Shown: positions 1-9,192, numbered from the stretch's first letter. The stretch is 64,000 bases of DNA from Halobacterium salinarum DSM 3754 (GCF_008124605.1 NZ_VRYN01000003.1:140420-204419); one strand, 5' to 3'. The notes: generated from the sequence alone by a model not told the origin. Numbers and translations: made by a program.

Positions 1-93
1 GATCGCTACGTCTGCGCCTTCCTCTTGGGCGGCGATGGCTGCGCGGAGTCCCGCGCCGCCGCCGCCGACCACGATGACGTCGTGCTCGTACAT
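1..93 (-). CDS. sdhA: succinate dehydrogenase flavoprotein subunit, N-terminal fragment
   Basis: Only the first 31 codons lie in the window; the gene runs off the left edge. The fragment reads MYEHDVIVVGGGGAGLRAA, the dinucleotide-binding Gly-rich loop (GGGGAGL) that opens FAD-containing SdhA/FrdA subunits. SdhA oxidises succinate to fumarate on the cytoplasmic face of complex II and carries covalent FAD. It begins 6 bases after the sdhB stop codon, so it is the last gene of an sdhC-D-B-A operon. The identity rests on this short N-terminus plus the operon context, which is the usual archaeal arrangement. Confidence 0.9.
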   Translation of the reverse strand, partial: MYEHDVIVVGGGGAGLRAAIAAQEEGADVAI

Positions 94-99
94 GAGTTG

Positions 100-978
100 T
101 TACCAGAACTTCAGGTTCTCTTTGACTGCTTCGCGCTTGAGCTCCTGAATGTGCTCGGTCAGCGGGATGTCCTTGGGGCACACATCCGTACAGGAGAACT
201 GCGTCTGGCAGCGCCACACGCCGTGCTCCTGTTCGATGATCTCCAGGCGCTCCTGTCGCTTCTCCGATCCCTCACGGTCGTCCATATAGAACCGGTAGGC
301 CTTATTGATTGCTGCCGGGCCGAGATACTTGTTGTCCCCGGCGGCGATGTTGCACGAGGACATGCACGCGCCACACCAGATGCAGCGCGTCGAGAGCTTG
401 ATGTTCTCGCGGTTCTGTCGGCTCTGGCGCTGCTCTTCGAGTTCGCCGTCGGGCAGGTCGTCCGGGTCGAAGAACGGGTCGACGGACTCCATCTGGTCGT
501 AGAAGTGATCCATCTCCACGACCAGGTCCTTGACGACGTCCGAGTGGGGCAGCGGCTCGACACGAACCGGCCACTCCAGATCCTCGATCTGGGTCTGGCA
601 GCCCAACCGCTGGCTGCCGTTGACGAAGAACGCGTCGGACCCACAGACGGCCTGCCGGCAGGAATGCCGGAACGTCAGACTGGAGTCGTAGCTGTCCCGC
701 GCGAAGATGAGCGCGTCCAGGACGGTCATCCCCGTCTCGAAGGGGACGGTGAACGTGTCGAAGCGCGGCTCCTCTTTGCCCGCGATCTCCGGATCGTACC
801 GGAACACCTTCAGCTCGACCGTCTCGCCGTCGAACTCGGTCTCGGCCTGCGCGGCGGCCTCGTCGCGGTCGTCGGCCCGCGCACGCTTGTCGTCGAGGCG
901 GCGCTGCTGGTGGCCGGTGGTCGCCGGCTCCGTGTCGGTCTCGGTCTCGGTCTCTGATTGTGATGGTTTCGTGCTCAT
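100..978 (-). CDS. sdhB: succinate dehydrogenase iron-sulfur subunit
   Basis: This 292-aa subunit passes electrons from SdhA to quinone through three Fe-S clusters. The [2Fe-2S] ligands are visible as Cys107, Cys112 and Cys127, with Asp115 in the SCRQAVCGSD stretch in place of a fourth Cys, as in E. coli SdhB. The C-terminal half has CIWCGACMSSC and a later CTDVCP, the ferredoxin-like signature for [4Fe-4S] and [3Fe-4S] clusters. The first ~48 residues are a charged, low-complexity extension rich in Glu, Thr and Arg, common in haloarchaeal proteins. It starts 6 bases after the sdhD stop and is followed by sdhA. Confidence 0.95.
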   Translation of the reverse strand: MSTKPSQSETETETDTEPATTGHQQRRLDDKRARADDRDEAAAQAETEFDGETVELKVFRYDPEIAGKEEPRFDTFTVPFETGMTVLDALIFARDSYDSSLTFRHSCRQAVCGSDAFFVNGSQRLGCQTQIEDLEWPVRVEPLPHSDVVKDLVVEMDHFYDQMESVDPFFDPDDLPDGELEEQRQSRQNRENIKLSTRCIWCGACMSSCNIAAGDNKYLGPAAINKAYRFYMDDREGSEKRQERLEIIEQEHGVWRCQTQFSCTDVCPKDIPLTEHIQELKREAVKENLKFW

Positions 979-984
979 TCGTAT

Positions 985-1347
985 CTAGAACCCCGCAAGC
1001 GCGTTCGCCACGCGAATCCCCTGCACGATCAACAGCACGCCGGCAACCCCAAGCACGAGTTGCGCGGCGCGCTTGGCGTTCCCCTCGATGCCCTGGTTCA
1101 CGAGGGCGTTGTAGACGCCGTTGACCCCGTGGAACGTCGCCGTCACGAGGAACAACACCATCGTGACGTAGTAGCCGAGGCTCTGCATCCGGACCTGGCT
1201 GCCGGCGAAGTCGATGTTGTAGGCGTGATTGACGAAGTGCAGGTTGAAGAAGTGGAACGCCAACACCACGACGAGGAACCCAGCGGTCAGCCGCTGGAGC
1301 AGCCACGTCGTCGATCCCGATCGGAACGAGGAGTATCGTTTCGCCAT
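985..1347 (-). CDS. sdhD: succinate dehydrogenase membrane subunit D
   Basis: A 120-aa integral membrane anchor of complex II with three hydrophobic segments. The stretch FHGVNGVYN in the second half is the region that in this family supports haem or quinone binding. I chose the internal ATG (MAKRYSSFRS) rather than an ATG four codons upstream: it lies one base after the sdhC stop, whereas the upstream ATG would overlap sdhC. Position between sdhC and sdhB agrees with the order C-D-B-A. Which anchor is called C and which D is by position and by the HxxNGIR motif in its neighbour. Confidence 0.88.
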   Translation of the reverse strand: MAKRYSSFRSGSTTWLLQRLTAGFLVVVLAFHFFNLHFVNHAYNIDFAGSQVRMQSLGYYVTMVLFLVTATFHGVNGVYNALVNQGIEGNAKRAAQLVLGVAGVLLIVQGIRVANALAGF

Positions 1348-1348
1348 C

Positions 1349-1741
1349 TCAGAATGCACCCGTGAGGAACGTCGGCACGCTGGCGACGACGATCACGCCC
1401 GTCAACACCAGCGACGCGTAGAAGCTCTTGTCCTGTGCCTCCAGCCCAACGCCGAGGTCCACGAACAGCAGCCGGATGCCGTTCAGGATGTGGAACACGG
1501 CCACCGCCAGCAGCCCCACTTCGAGCAGGCGCACGATGGCCAGACTCTCCAATCCACTCAGCGTACTGTTGTAAACCTGTGCGCCCTGTAGCGACGTGCT
1601 CAGGACCGAGATGTGGGTGAACAGATAGCCAACGAGAACCCACCCTGTGAACTTGTGAAACACCCAGGCCCACATGCCGGCCGAGAACTCCGTCCATCGG
1701 CCGAAGTCCGCCACAAGGCCTCGGTCATACGACTCGCTCAT
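1349..1741 (-). CDS. sdhC: succinate dehydrogenase cytochrome b-556 subunit
   Basis: A 130-aa membrane anchor with three hydrophobic helices. The motif [15 protein letters not shown] near the C-terminus matches the conserved HxxNGIRHL region of SdhC cytochrome b subunits. The start MSESYDRGL was chosen because the open frame upstream of it (another 29 codons) has none of the acidic or hydrophobic character of the protein. It is the first gene of the sdhCDBA operon. A weak A/T-rich element about 34 bases upstream on the minus strand could be its TATA box. Confidence 0.88.
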   Translation of the reverse strand: MSESYDRGLVADFGRWTEFSAGMWAWVFHKFTGWVLVGYLFTHISVLSTSLQGAQVYNSTLSGLESLAIVRLLEVGLLAVAVFHILNGIRLLFVDLGVGLEAQDKSFYASLVLTGVIVVASVPTFLTGAF

Positions 1742-1887
1742 ACCAACTAACGGTCGGGACTGACCGCACATAGAAGTTACTACACGCTCAGCGAGTACGC
1801 AACCCTGAAAAAACCCCGAAAATAGCACGCAGAACCGGTAAGCAGCCGCTCTCGTGCGCTGGCGCGGTCACGGTGTGGCGGCAGCGA

Positions 1888-2463
1888 CTATGCGTCCTGT
1901 GCACGCCACACGTACAGCGACGCGTACGACCGATACGGCCGCCAGCTGTCGGCGATCTCCCGCATCTCGGCGCGCGTGGTGTCCGCGCCGTACAGCGCTT
2001 GCATGCCGGTCCGGATGCCCAAGTCCCCCACCGGGAAGACGTCCGCTCGGCCGAGCGCGAACAGCAGGAACATCGACGCCGTCCAGTCCCCGACGCCGGT
2101 GATCGCGGTGAGTTCCTCGCGCACCGCCGCGTCGCTCAGCTCGGCGAACCGCGCCCGCGTGTAGTCGTGCTCGCGGAACGCCGCCGCGACGTTGGTGACG
2201 TAGTCGGTCTTCTGGCGGGACAGCCCGGCGTCGCGCAGGACGGCCGGATCGGCGGCGGCGATCCCGGCCGGGGTCACGTCGACGGCGTCGAACACGCGCT
2301 CGCGGATCGTCGCCGCGGCGTCCGTCGACAGCTGCTGGCGGATGATCGCCACGACGAGGCGTTCGAAGAGGTCGTCGTGGGGGGTGACTGCGAGTTCGCC
2401 GTGGGCGTCGAGCAGCGGCGCGAGCGTCGGGTCGGTCCTGAGCGCGTCGTGTGCGTCGGCCAT
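1888..2463 (-). CDS. DNA-3-methyladenine glycosylase (AlkA / HhH-GPD type)
   Basis: A 191-aa DNA repair glycosylase that removes alkylated bases. The protein has IIRQQLSTDAA (the conserved IIxQQxS segment of AlkA proteins) and a helix-hairpin-helix followed by the GPD loop, seen as ELTAITGVGDWTASMFLLFALGRADVFPVGDLG; the catalytic Asp is the one in PVGDLG. Length fits the compact archaeal AlkA form without the bacterial N-terminal domain. It is divergent from the fatty-acid fusion gene at 2605, with about 140 bases between them that could hold both promoters. Substrate range cannot be told from sequence. Confidence 0.85.
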   Translation of the reverse strand: MADAHDALRTDPTLAPLLDAHGELAVTPHDDLFERLVVAIIRQQLSTDAAATIRERVFDAVDVTPAGIAAADPAVLRDAGLSRQKTDYVTNVAAAFREHDYTRARFAELSDAAVREELTAITGVGDWTASMFLLFALGRADVFPVGDLGIRTGMQALYGADTTRAEMREIADSWRPYRSYASLYVWRAQDA

Positions 2464-2604
2464 ACGCCTGGTTCGGTGCGGCGACGTTTGGGGGCTGCGC
2501 TGTCGGGTGGTTCGCTGGCGGTGTGTCCACGCGCGTAAACGTGTGCACTGTTGTCAGCCACCGAGAGGGAAAGGTTCAACGGGGCAGCCGGCGACCACTC
2601 CCGC

Positions 2605-4584
2605 ATGGACGTCGATGACATCCACAGCATCGCGGTGCTTGGCGCCGGAAACATGGGCCACGGGATCGCGGAAGTGGCCGCGATGGCCGGATACACAGTG
2701 CGGCTCCGGGACATCTCCGCGGAGCTCGTCCAGGACGGCTACGACCAGATCGAGTGGTCGCTGGGGAAGCTCGCGGAATCCGACCAGCTCACCGAGGCCG
2801 CGGCCGACGCCGCACTCGACCGCATCAGCACGCACGTCGAGGTGAGCGACGCCGTCGACGACGTGGACGTCGTCATCGAGGCGGTCCCCGAGAAGATGGA
2901 GATCAAAACCGACGTGTACACCGAGGTCGAGGCGCACGCCCCCGCCGACGCGGTGTTCGCCACCAACACCTCCAGTCTCTCCATCACGGACCTCTCGGAG
3001 GTCACCGAGCGCCCCGCGCGGTTCTGCGGCATGCACTTCTTCAATCCGCCCGTCAGGATGGAGCTGGTGGAAGTCATCTCCGGGGCGCACACCGACGACG
3101 CGGTGCTCGAATGCATCGAGTCGCTGGCCGCGGACTTCGGGAAGACGCCGGTGCGGGTGCGCAAGGACTCCCCCGGGTTCGTGGTCAACCGCATCCTCGT
3201 GCCGTTGCTGAACGAGGCCGCGTGGCTCGTCCACGACGACGAGGCGACCATCGCCGAGGTCGACTCCACGACCAAATACGACATGGGGCTGCCGATGGGG
3301 GCGTTCGAGCTCGCCGACCAGGTGGGCATCGACGTCTCCCACGACGTCCTCGATTACATGCAGGACGTGTTGGGCACGGCCTACGAGCCGTGTCCGGTGC
3401 TCGTCGACCACGTCGAGGCCGGCGACCTCGGGCGGAAGAGCGGCGCTGGCTTCTACGACTACGGCGATGACGCGGCCGGCGCGGACGTGCCGACCGACGC
3501 GATCCGGGCCGACATCGCCGACCGGCTCACCGCCGTGATGGCCAACGAGGTCGCGAAGCTCGTCGGCGGCGGCGTCGCCGACCCCGCGGAGATCGACGAG
3601 GCTGTGATGCTGGGCGCGGGCTACCCCGAAGGCCCCGCGAAGATGGCCGACGCAGCGGGCATCACGTACCTCCACGAGACGCTGGTTGCGGCCCACGAGG
3701 CGACCGGGCAGGCGCGCTACGAGCCCGCCGACACCCTCGCCGAGATGGCGGCGGCCGGCGAGTCGTTCCACGGGCGCGGCGACGAGGACGCGGACGGCCG
3801 CCGGGAGTTCGACGCCGTCAGCGTCTCCGTCGACGGCAACGTCGGCCACATCGAACTCGACCGCCCGCACCGCATGAACACCATCAGCGGCGAGTTGCTG
3901 GCCGATCTGTCGGACGCGATCGACGTGCTCGGCGACGACGACGACGTGCGCGCCGTCCTCCTGACCGGCGCGGGTGAGAAAGCGTTCTCGGCCGGCGCGG
4001 ACGTCACGTCGATGGCGGGCAACGCCGACCCCGTAGAGGCGGTGGAGCTCTCCCGGATGGGCCAGCAGACGTTCGGCAAGCTCGAAGCCGCCGACGAGCC
4101 GGTGGTTGCGGCCATCGACGGCTACTGTCTCGGCGGCGGGATGGAGCTGGCGACCTGCGCGGACATGCGCCTCGCCAGCGAGCGCAGCGAGCTCGGCCAG
4201 CCCGAACACGATCTCGGCCTCCTCCCGGGCTGGGGCGGCACGCAGCGCCTCAAGCACATCGTCGGCGAGGGCCGCGCCAAGGAGATCATCTTCACCGCCG
4301 ACCGCTTCGCCCCCGAGACACTGGCCGACTACGGCTTCATCAACGAGGTCGTCACCACCGAGGCGTTCGAGGAGCGCGCCTGGGAGCTCGCCCGCGACCT
4401 CGCCGCCGGCCCGCCGATCGCCATGAAGTACACGAAGCGCGCGATGCGTGCCGGCCGCGACGACACCGACGCCGGCCTGGAGATCGAGGCGCAGTCGTTC
4501 GGCCAGCTGATGAACACCCAAGACCTGATGGAGGGCGTCAGCGCGTTCTCCGCGGACCGGGAGCCGGAGTTCAACGGGGAGTAG
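2605..4584 (+). CDS. 3-hydroxyacyl-CoA dehydrogenase / enoyl-CoA hydratase fusion
   Basis: A 659-aa two-domain beta-oxidation enzyme. The N-terminal ~395 residues are a 3-hydroxyacyl-CoA dehydrogenase: NAD-binding loop GAGNMGHGIAEV and the HFFNPPVRMELVEVI signature, then C-terminal dimerisation repeats. The last ~255 residues are a crotonase: AFSAGADV, the oxyanion-hole region DGYCLGGGMELA, and the Glu-containing GLLPGWGGTQRL. This order is the reverse of bacterial FadB (crotonase first) and is seen in archaeal fusions. The start MDVDDIHSIAVLG was chosen 18 codons inside the open frame because it sits directly before the Rossmann strand. Role in fatty-acid oxidation versus crotonyl-CoA metabolism is open. 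Confidence 0.92.
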   Translation: MDVDDIHSIAVLGAGNMGHGIAEVAAMAGYTVRLRDISAELVQDGYDQIEWSLGKLAESDQLTEAAADAALDRISTHVEVSDAVDDVDVVIEAVPEKMEIKTDVYTEVEAHAPADAVFATNTSSLSITDLSEVTERPARFCGMHFFNPPVRMELVEVISGAHTDDAVLECIESLAADFGKTPVRVRKDSPGFVVNRILVPLLNEAAWLVHDDEATIAEVDSTTKYDMGLPMGAFELADQVGIDVSHDVLDYMQDVLGTAYEPCPVLVDHVEAGDLGRKSGAGFYDYGDDAAGADVPTDAIRADIADRLTAVMANEVAKLVGGGVADPAEIDEAVMLGAGYPEGPAKMADAAGITYLHETLVAAHEATGQARYEPADTLAEMAAAGESFHGRGDEDADGRREFDAVSVSVDGNVGHIELDRPHRMNTISGELLADLSDAIDVLGDDDDVRAVLLTGAGEKAFSAGADVTSMAGNADPVEAVELSRMGQQTFGKLEAADEPVVAAIDGYCLGGGMELATCADMRLASERSELGQPEHDLGLLPGWGGTQRLKHIVGEGRAKEIIFTADRFAPETLADYGFINEVVTTEAFEERAWELARDLAAGPPIAMKYTKRAMRAGRDDTDAGLEIEAQSFGQLMNTQDLMEGVSAFSADREPEFNGE

Positions 4585-4640
4585 CCGCCGCGCCGTCGGG
4601 TGGCGCGTCGGTGGTTGTCGTGGCGAATCAGATTAGAGGG

Positions 4641-4648
4641 ATTTATAC
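4641..4648 (+). promoter_or_regulatory. TATA box of tRNA-Glu(UUC)
   Basis: The element atttatac lies with its centre about 33 bases before the first base of the tRNA gene, the normal distance for an archaeal TATA box allowing a short 5' leader. Confidence 0.6.
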
Positions 4649-4677
4649 GTGAGCGGTCGTTCAGTCCGGATGCGGAC

Positions 4678-4752
4678 GCTCGGTTGGTGTAGTCCGGCCA
4701 ATCATGTTGGCCTTTCGAGCCGACGACCAGGGTTCAAATCCCTGACCGAGCA
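4678..4752 (+). tRNA. tRNA-Glu (anticodon UUC)
   Basis: The sequence folds as a 75-base tRNA. The acceptor stem is GCTCGGT / ACCGAGC with discriminator A; the T arm carries GGTTCAAATCC; the anticodon stem TTGGC/GCCGA closes the loop CTTTCGA with anticodon TTC. CCA is not encoded and there is no intron. A second Glu tRNA with anticodon CTC lies at 12460-12534, so both Glu isoacceptors are within 8 kb. Confidence 0.95.
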
Positions 4753-4883
4753 TTTCTTGCGGTCGTGTGCGATACCGCTGACTGGGTAGTCCGGCTGTGA
4801 GCCGTGGCCGTCGCCGTCCCGTCGACTGAATGCTCGGATACATGTAACTAGATTTAACACCTGCCGGTCCCTCATCATCGTTG

Positions 4884-5105
4884 ATGAGCGAGACAGACTC
4901 AGCGAGCGAGACCGTCGAGGAACCGACGACGTGGCCGGACCTCGCGGTTGGGCTTTACGACCGCCTGACCGGGCGCGGCGCGGAGATCATCTACGAGTTC
5001 GACGAACTCGATGTGGACGTCCCCAGCGGGACCGGTGATGACGCCGAGCACGCGCGCTGGCACGTGGACGGAACGATCCGCGTCACCACTCGTGAGCGCG
5101 ACTGA
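4884..5105 (+). CDS. small acidic haloarchaeal protein, unknown function
   Basis: A 73-aa protein (MSETDSASETVEEP...) with an acidic N-terminal tail of about 15 residues and then a compact part with WPDLAVGLYDRLTGRGAEI and a C-terminal beta-rich stretch. I do not recognise the family. The ATG at 4884 was chosen over a TTG one codon upstream. Its 3' end overlaps the next gene by 14 bases, which suggests translational coupling of the pair. No Cys, no membrane segment. Composition is typical of a real haloarchaeal gene, so expression is likely even though the function is unknown. Confidence 0.65.
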   Translation: MSETDSASETVEEPTTWPDLAVGLYDRLTGRGAEIIYEFDELDVDVPSGTGDDAEHARWHVDGTIRVTTRERD

Positions 5106-5505
5106 CGGCGCGTCCCACCACGACGGCCGGCCGCCGCTGTCAGTGGCCACCGACCTCGACGTTTCGATCGACGGCACGCCGGTCTCGGTCCGTTCGACCG
5201 GCGACCGCCTGCTCGTAGACGTGCCAACGCTCGCCGCGGGCGTTGACGCGCTGGGGGGCGTTCCGCGGTCCGAGGTCCCCGCCGCGGCGGCGGCGCTGGA
5301 GGACGCGGACCTCACCGTCGAGTTGCGGGTTCGGGAGTCCCCCGTCGCGGTCGTCGGCGCGGACGCGTCCCCCGGAGCGCTCTCGGATCGCATGGGTGTC
5401 GCGCCGGCTGCGTTGCGCGTTGGTGGTGCAGCCGTCGCCGCCGGCCGCGGTGTCACCGCCGCCCTCGGTGCCGCTCGGCGATTGGCCGGCGCGCTCACGT
5501 CGTGA
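5092..5505 (+). CDS. hypothetical protein, translationally coupled to the gene before it
   Basis: A 137-aa protein of unknown function. I chose the GTG at 5092 (MSATDGASHHDGRPP) because the open frame upstream of it runs entirely inside the preceding gene and lacks acidic character. Residues ~15-90 look like a small beta-rich domain (LDVSIDGTPVSVRSTGDRLLVDVP); the C-terminal ~35 residues are Ala/Gly-rich and moderately hydrophobic (GVTAALGAARRLAGALTS), perhaps an amphipathic helix that touches a membrane. The overlap with the 73-aa gene suggests that both act together. Confidence 0.6.
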   Translation: MSATDGASHHDGRPPLSVATDLDVSIDGTPVSVRSTGDRLLVDVPTLAAGVDALGGVPRSEVPAAAAALEDADLTVELRVRESPVAVVGADASPGALSDRMGVAPAALRVGGAAVAAGRGVTAALGAARRLAGALTS

Positions 5506-5914
5506 CCGGCGCCCACTGCGGTAACAACTCTCACAGTGCGGCAACACTTATGTGGCTCAGGTGACTTCGTACACGCGACGAGCGACTCGCTGACCGCGAG
5601 TCACACCGGCTCGAATCCACTCATGATCGCCGCAGCATCCCCCGCATCCGGCACCGCCGCCACGAGCAGTGGCGGGTCCGGATGCTCTCGAACGGGATGC
5701 GTGGCAACAACAGGATTTGCGCCGAAATCGGCGTCCACGTCCACCCTCGCTGCGTAACTGCGCGCGACACACCACCCGGGGGATGACGTGGACGCCATTC
5801 TAGCACCAGTACTGCTGTTGGCGCCCTCGTGTTCCCCCAGCGGTGGCCGTGGACTGCCGGGCACTCCCGGCGGGCGGTCCCGCTCCAGCCGAGTTCGACT
5901 CTCGGCGGGAGGCT
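5506..5914. other. 409-base stretch without a confident gene; hairpin and weak ORF
   Basis: A perfect 7-bp inverted repeat, GACTCGC (5584-5590) and GCGAGTC (5596-5602) around a TGACC loop, lies about 30 bases downstream of a TATA-like cttatg near 5550, so a short transcript is possible. On the minus strand an open frame from about 5798 to 5601 (65 codons) ends in FEPV and has haloarchaeal composition (VDVDADFGANPV, HPDPPLLVAAVPDAGD), but its hairpin-overlapping stop and short length leave it as a possible gene remnant rather than a supported gene. Confidence 0.35.
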
Positions 5915-6256
5915 ATGGCTACGGCCAACCAGACGGTACAGATCACCGCGGACCTCACGATGCACGTGCCTCGGAACGCCACCGGCGACCTCGGGGACGG
6001 AGTGACGAACGTCGTGCGCGGCGTGTCCGCAGTCGCCAGCGTCGATGGGATCGACGTCCAGGACCTCCGCCCGCGGTTGAACGACCTCCAGGTCACGGCG
6101 ACAGTCACGGCGGTCGTCACGGTCGCCGACGCGCCGGACATCGAGCGCGCCACCGCGGACGCGCTCGCCGACGGCTTCGGCATCGACTCCGTGGCCGACG
6201 TGGACGCCACCCGGGTGGCTGCCGACCACGACGACCGCGCCCCCGAGTACGCCTGA
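5915..6256 (+). CDS. hypothetical protein (113 aa)
   Basis: The protein starts MATANQTVQITADLTMHVP and has alternating hydrophobic strands with Asp/Thr-rich turns (LQVTATVTAVVTVADAP), so an alpha/beta sandwich is plausible. No known motif, no Cys and no membrane segment can be seen. The open frame extends 24 codons upstream, but that part is Arg/Pro-rich and unlike the rest, so the internal ATG was taken. It is convergent with the 561-aa minus-strand gene downstream, with 14 bases between the stops. I cannot assign a function. Confidence 0.55.
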   Translation: MATANQTVQITADLTMHVPRNATGDLGDGVTNVVRGVSAVASVDGIDVQDLRPRLNDLQVTATVTAVVTVADAPDIERATADALADGFGIDSVADVDATRVAADHDDRAPEYA

Positions 6257-6270
6257 GCGCCGGCGTGGTG

Positions 6271-7956
6271 CTACGGGGGCAGGTCGTCGGGTGGGCCGCC
6301 GCGCTCGCTGGGCAGCACGCCCGGATCCGGGCTGCCGACGGCCTCGGGGGCCGTTTCCGTCAGGAAGTCGTGGAGCGCCGGGATGTCCGCCAGCGCCGGC
6401 CCGCGGTCGCTGCCCGCCAGTGACTGCCGGGTTGCGAGCGCCGCGCGCTGGCGGTCCCGCACGCCGCCGTTCGTGGCGTCGTCTCCGTGGTCGGGCGCGG
6501 CTGCGAGCTTCTCCTGGATGCGCTCGACGGACCGGTCGAACCCGAGTTGGTCGTACTGTGCGCGCGCCGCCTCCAGGTGTGACCGGCGCTGGTCGGGTTC
6601 GTCGGTGAGTATCGCGCGGCGCTCGTGGCGCTGGGCGTCGAAGTGCGTGTACATCTCCTCACGACGGGCGTCCGGCACGGCCAGCTCCGAGAGCGCCGCT
6701 CGGCCGTCGTCGAGCGCCCCGACCGCGGCGTGGTGGTTGCCACGCGCCGACGCCATGTTCGACGCCACGATCGCGCGCGTGTACACTGGCTCCCAGGCGT
6801 CCAGAAACGACCACTGGTCGGCGATCGCTTCGGCGTCGGTGAACGCCGCGATGGCGAGGGCGTGGGTGCGACTCGTTCGGTGGCGGTGGGCGCGGGCGCG
6901 AGCGCGCTCGAAGCGGCTGTGGCCGATGATCCAGTCGTGGTCGATCTCCCGGCCGGCCACCACAGCGCCGTCGAACAGCAGCTCGTCGATGCGGCTGTCG
7001 CCGCGGTCGACCTCGGCGGTCCAGTACAGCGCGTTCGCCAGCGCGTACGCGAACACTGCGTCGGACTGGTCGGCGGCCGTGGGGACGGCGCTGCGCCACG
7101 CGTCGCCGCGCGCCCAGTAGTCGGCGGCTTCGGCGTCCGCTTTCGCCGCGCCGAAGGTCTTCGACGCCGGCCACCGGGTCGCACACCGTTTCGCCGCCGG
7201 GAGGCCACGCGTGGTCGCGGCGTGCGCGAGCAGCGCGGCGAAGAACACGCCGTCGCTGTCGTCGGCCAGCGCCCGCGGCTCGACGCCGTGGTCGGCGAGG
7301 AACGCCCGCGCCCCCCGTGGCGTGTCTGTCACCCGGTGCATGGCTTCGGCGACGACGGCGCTCACCGACACGTCCCCGACGGCGTCGATGGCGTCAACCC
7401 CCTCACAGAGCGCGCGCACGTCCGCCGCGGTGTCCGTCGGCGGCCCGGCGGTGGTCGATAGCATGCCCACGAGGACGCCGTACCGGCGCGCGTGCAGGTC
7501 GTCGGCGGCGCTGTCCGAGGCCGCCGTGACCGCGTCCAGCAGGTCGCAGAGACCGGGCTGCGTGAGACACTCGCCGGCGGCGAACGCGAGCGCAGCGACG
7601 CCACCGGCGTGCGCCGTGAGCTGCCGGGCGGCAGTCGGGTCGCCGTCGAGGGCGGCGTCGATGCGGGCTGCGGCTGCCGGCCCGGGGAGCCACAGCCGCG
7701 TCGTCCCGTCCGGCGTTGTGAGCCGCAGGCGCGTGAGCCCGGCATCGGCGGGCAGCGAGACCGAAACGGCGTCGGCCGCGGGCCGCGTCACGTCGCCGCC
7801 CGCGGCCCGAGCGCGCACCCAGTCGGCGGTGGCGTCCACGCGGAACCGCCGGGTTTCGGCCCCCGACTCGGGGAGTTCGTGGTCACCAACGACGCGCGTC
7901 ACGGTTGCGTGCTCGCCGCCGGGGAGCGGTCGCTGCCAGCGGACCCGCTGAGTCAT
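6271..7956 (-). CDS. hypothetical haloarchaeal protein (561 aa)
   Basis: A long cytoplasmic protein without recognisable catalytic motifs. The first ~100 residues are beta-rich ([37 protein letters not shown]); the remainder is mostly alpha-helical, with Ala-, Asp- and Arg-rich helices that resemble a helical-repeat scaffold, for example [19 protein letters not shown]. The last ~60 residues are Pro/Asp-rich and probably disordered. No signal peptide or membrane helix. It is divergent from the secreted protein gene at 8074, across about 117 bases. TPR-like repeats are possible but I cannot show the consensus by eye. Confidence 0.6.
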   Translation of the reverse strand: MTQRVRWQRPLPGGEHATVTRVVGDHELPESGAETRRFRVDATADWVRARAAGGDVTRPAADAVSVSLPADAGLTRLRLTTPDGTTRLWLPGPAAAARIDAALDGDPTAARQLTAHAGGVAALAFAAGECLTQPGLCDLLDAVTAASDSAADDLHARRYGVLVGMLSTTAGPPTDTAADVRALCEGVDAIDAVGDVSVSAVVAEAMHRVTDTPRGARAFLADHGVEPRALADDSDGVFFAALLAHAATTRGLPAAKRCATRWPASKTFGAAKADAEAADYWARGDAWRSAVPTAADQSDAVFAYALANALYWTAEVDRGDSRIDELLFDGAVVAGREIDHDWIIGHSRFERARARAHRHRTSRTHALAIAAFTDAEAIADQWSFLDAWEPVYTRAIVASNMASARGNHHAAVGALDDGRAALSELAVPDARREEMYTHFDAQRHERRAILTDEPDQRRSHLEAARAQYDQLGFDRSVERIQEKLAAAPDHGDDATNGGVRDRQRAALATRQSLAGSDRGPALADIPALHDFLTETAPEAVGSPDPGVLPSERGGPPDDLPP

Positions 7957-8073
7957 TGTCCCGTGGTACGTCGGTGGGCGATTTCAGGCCTCCGCATTCC
8001 CGGTGCCGAGGCCCCGGCGCACCCGGCCACCAGTATGTTCAAGTACACTACGGGTTCAAGCATACTCGTGTGC

Positions 8074-9192
8074 ATGTCGCGCCGCCGTTCGACAGCGGTG
8101 GCAGCCGTTGTGGTCGTTGTCGCCGCCAGCGTCGCCGTCACAGCGGCCCCAGCGGCCGGCCGCATTGACACCGGTGGCGGCGTCGTCACGGTGGGCGTCT
8201 CCGGTCCGGGCAACGCCACCGTCGAGAACGACACGCAGTTCATCTGGCGCAACGCCCGGACCGACATCGTCGCGACGACCCAGGACATCGTCTTCGAATC
8301 CACGAGCCGCTACGACACCTACCGACTGCGGCTGACGAACGACTCGCTGTCCAGCTTCCAGCCGGTGTTCGACGACGCAGTCGCCACCACGACGGTGACG
8401 ATGCGGGAGCGCGAGCAACGCGCCGTTTCGCTGCCCGTGCCGGCCGGGGAGTTCGAGACCGGCGTCCACGAGCTCCACGTGGGCATGTACGACCCCGAGA
8501 CACGGGTCGAGGAGCGCGTCAACGAGACCACGATCACGGTCCACGCGATCAAGCGCAACGGCGACCGTGACGGCGACGGCCTCCGGAACGACGAGGAGGT
8601 GCGCGCCGGTACGGCGCTGCTGACCCGGGACACCGACGACGACGGACTCTCGGACGGCGTCGAGGTACGGGTCGCCGGCACGGATCCGACCGAGCGGGAC
8701 ACCGACGGCGACGGCGTCGACGACGCCGCCGAACTCCGTGCGGGGTCGCTCCCCGAGGCGACGGGGAGTCTCGCCGAGCGCCTCCAGGGAACGCCGGCTT
8801 CGGCCGTCGACGCCGACTTCGACGGGCTTCCGAACACCGCTGAGGCGGAGCTCGGGACGAGCCCGACCGAGCGGGACACCGACGGCGACGGACTCACGGA
8901 CGCCGTGGAAGTCGGCGTTTACGACAGCGACCCGACCGTCGCCGATACGGACGGTGACGGGCTCACCGACGGGATCGAGGTGCGGCGCTTCGGTAGCGAT
9001 CCGACGGCAGTCGACACCGACGGCGACGGCGTCAACGACGGCCGGGAGGTGCTCGACGGCACCGATCCCACGCAACACAGCGCGCTTGAGACCGCGCACG
9101 CGTCGGTGATCCGTCCGAGCGGCCCCAGCGCCGACGCGTTCGCCACACAGCTCGGGCGAGTACTGTTCGGGCCTCCGGAGGGGAATGCATGA
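8074..9192 (+). CDS. secreted protein with thrombospondin-type-3-like Ca-binding repeats
   Basis: A 372-aa exported protein. Residues ~1-30 form a Sec-type signal (MSRRRS followed by a long Ala/Val run ending near AAPAAG). Residues ~40-165 form a beta-rich domain. From ~165 onward seven DxDxDG repeats follow (for example [26 protein letters not shown]), the calcium-binding signature of thrombospondin type 3 repeats. The start was set at the ATG directly before the signal peptide; a longer form from 8035 is possible. Its last four bases overlap the start of the beta-helix gene (ATGA), so both products are probably made together at the cell surface. Confidence 0.8.
   Translation: MSRRRSTAVAAVVVVVAASVAVTAAPAAGRIDTGGGVVTVGVSGPGNATVENDTQFIWRNARTDIVATTQDIVFESTSRYDTYRLRLTNDSLSSFQPVFDDAVATTTVTMREREQRAVSLPVPAGEFETGVHELHVGMYDPETRVEERVNETTITVHAIKRNGDRDGDGLRNDEEVRAGTALLTRDTDDDGLSDGVEVRVAGTDPTERDTDGDGVDDAAELRAGSLPEATGSLAERLQGTPASAVDADFDGLPNTAEAELGTSPTERDTDGDGLTDAVEVGVYDSDPTVADTDGDGLTDGIEVRRFGSDPTAVDTDGDGVNDGREVLDGTDPTQHSALETAHASVIRPSGPSADAFATQLGRVLFGPPEGNA

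Noticed and set aside
2554..4521. 655-codon minus-strand open frame opposite the HAD-crotonase gene
   Set aside because: It is His/Val/Arg-rich with no motif and mirrors the real gene, whose motifs are clear; long antisense frames are expected at this GC content.
4783..4805. tRNA-like fragment downstream of tRNA-Glu(UUC) (gtagtccggctgtgagccg)
   Set aside because: It resembles a D-arm only; no acceptor stem, anticodon stem or T-arm follows.
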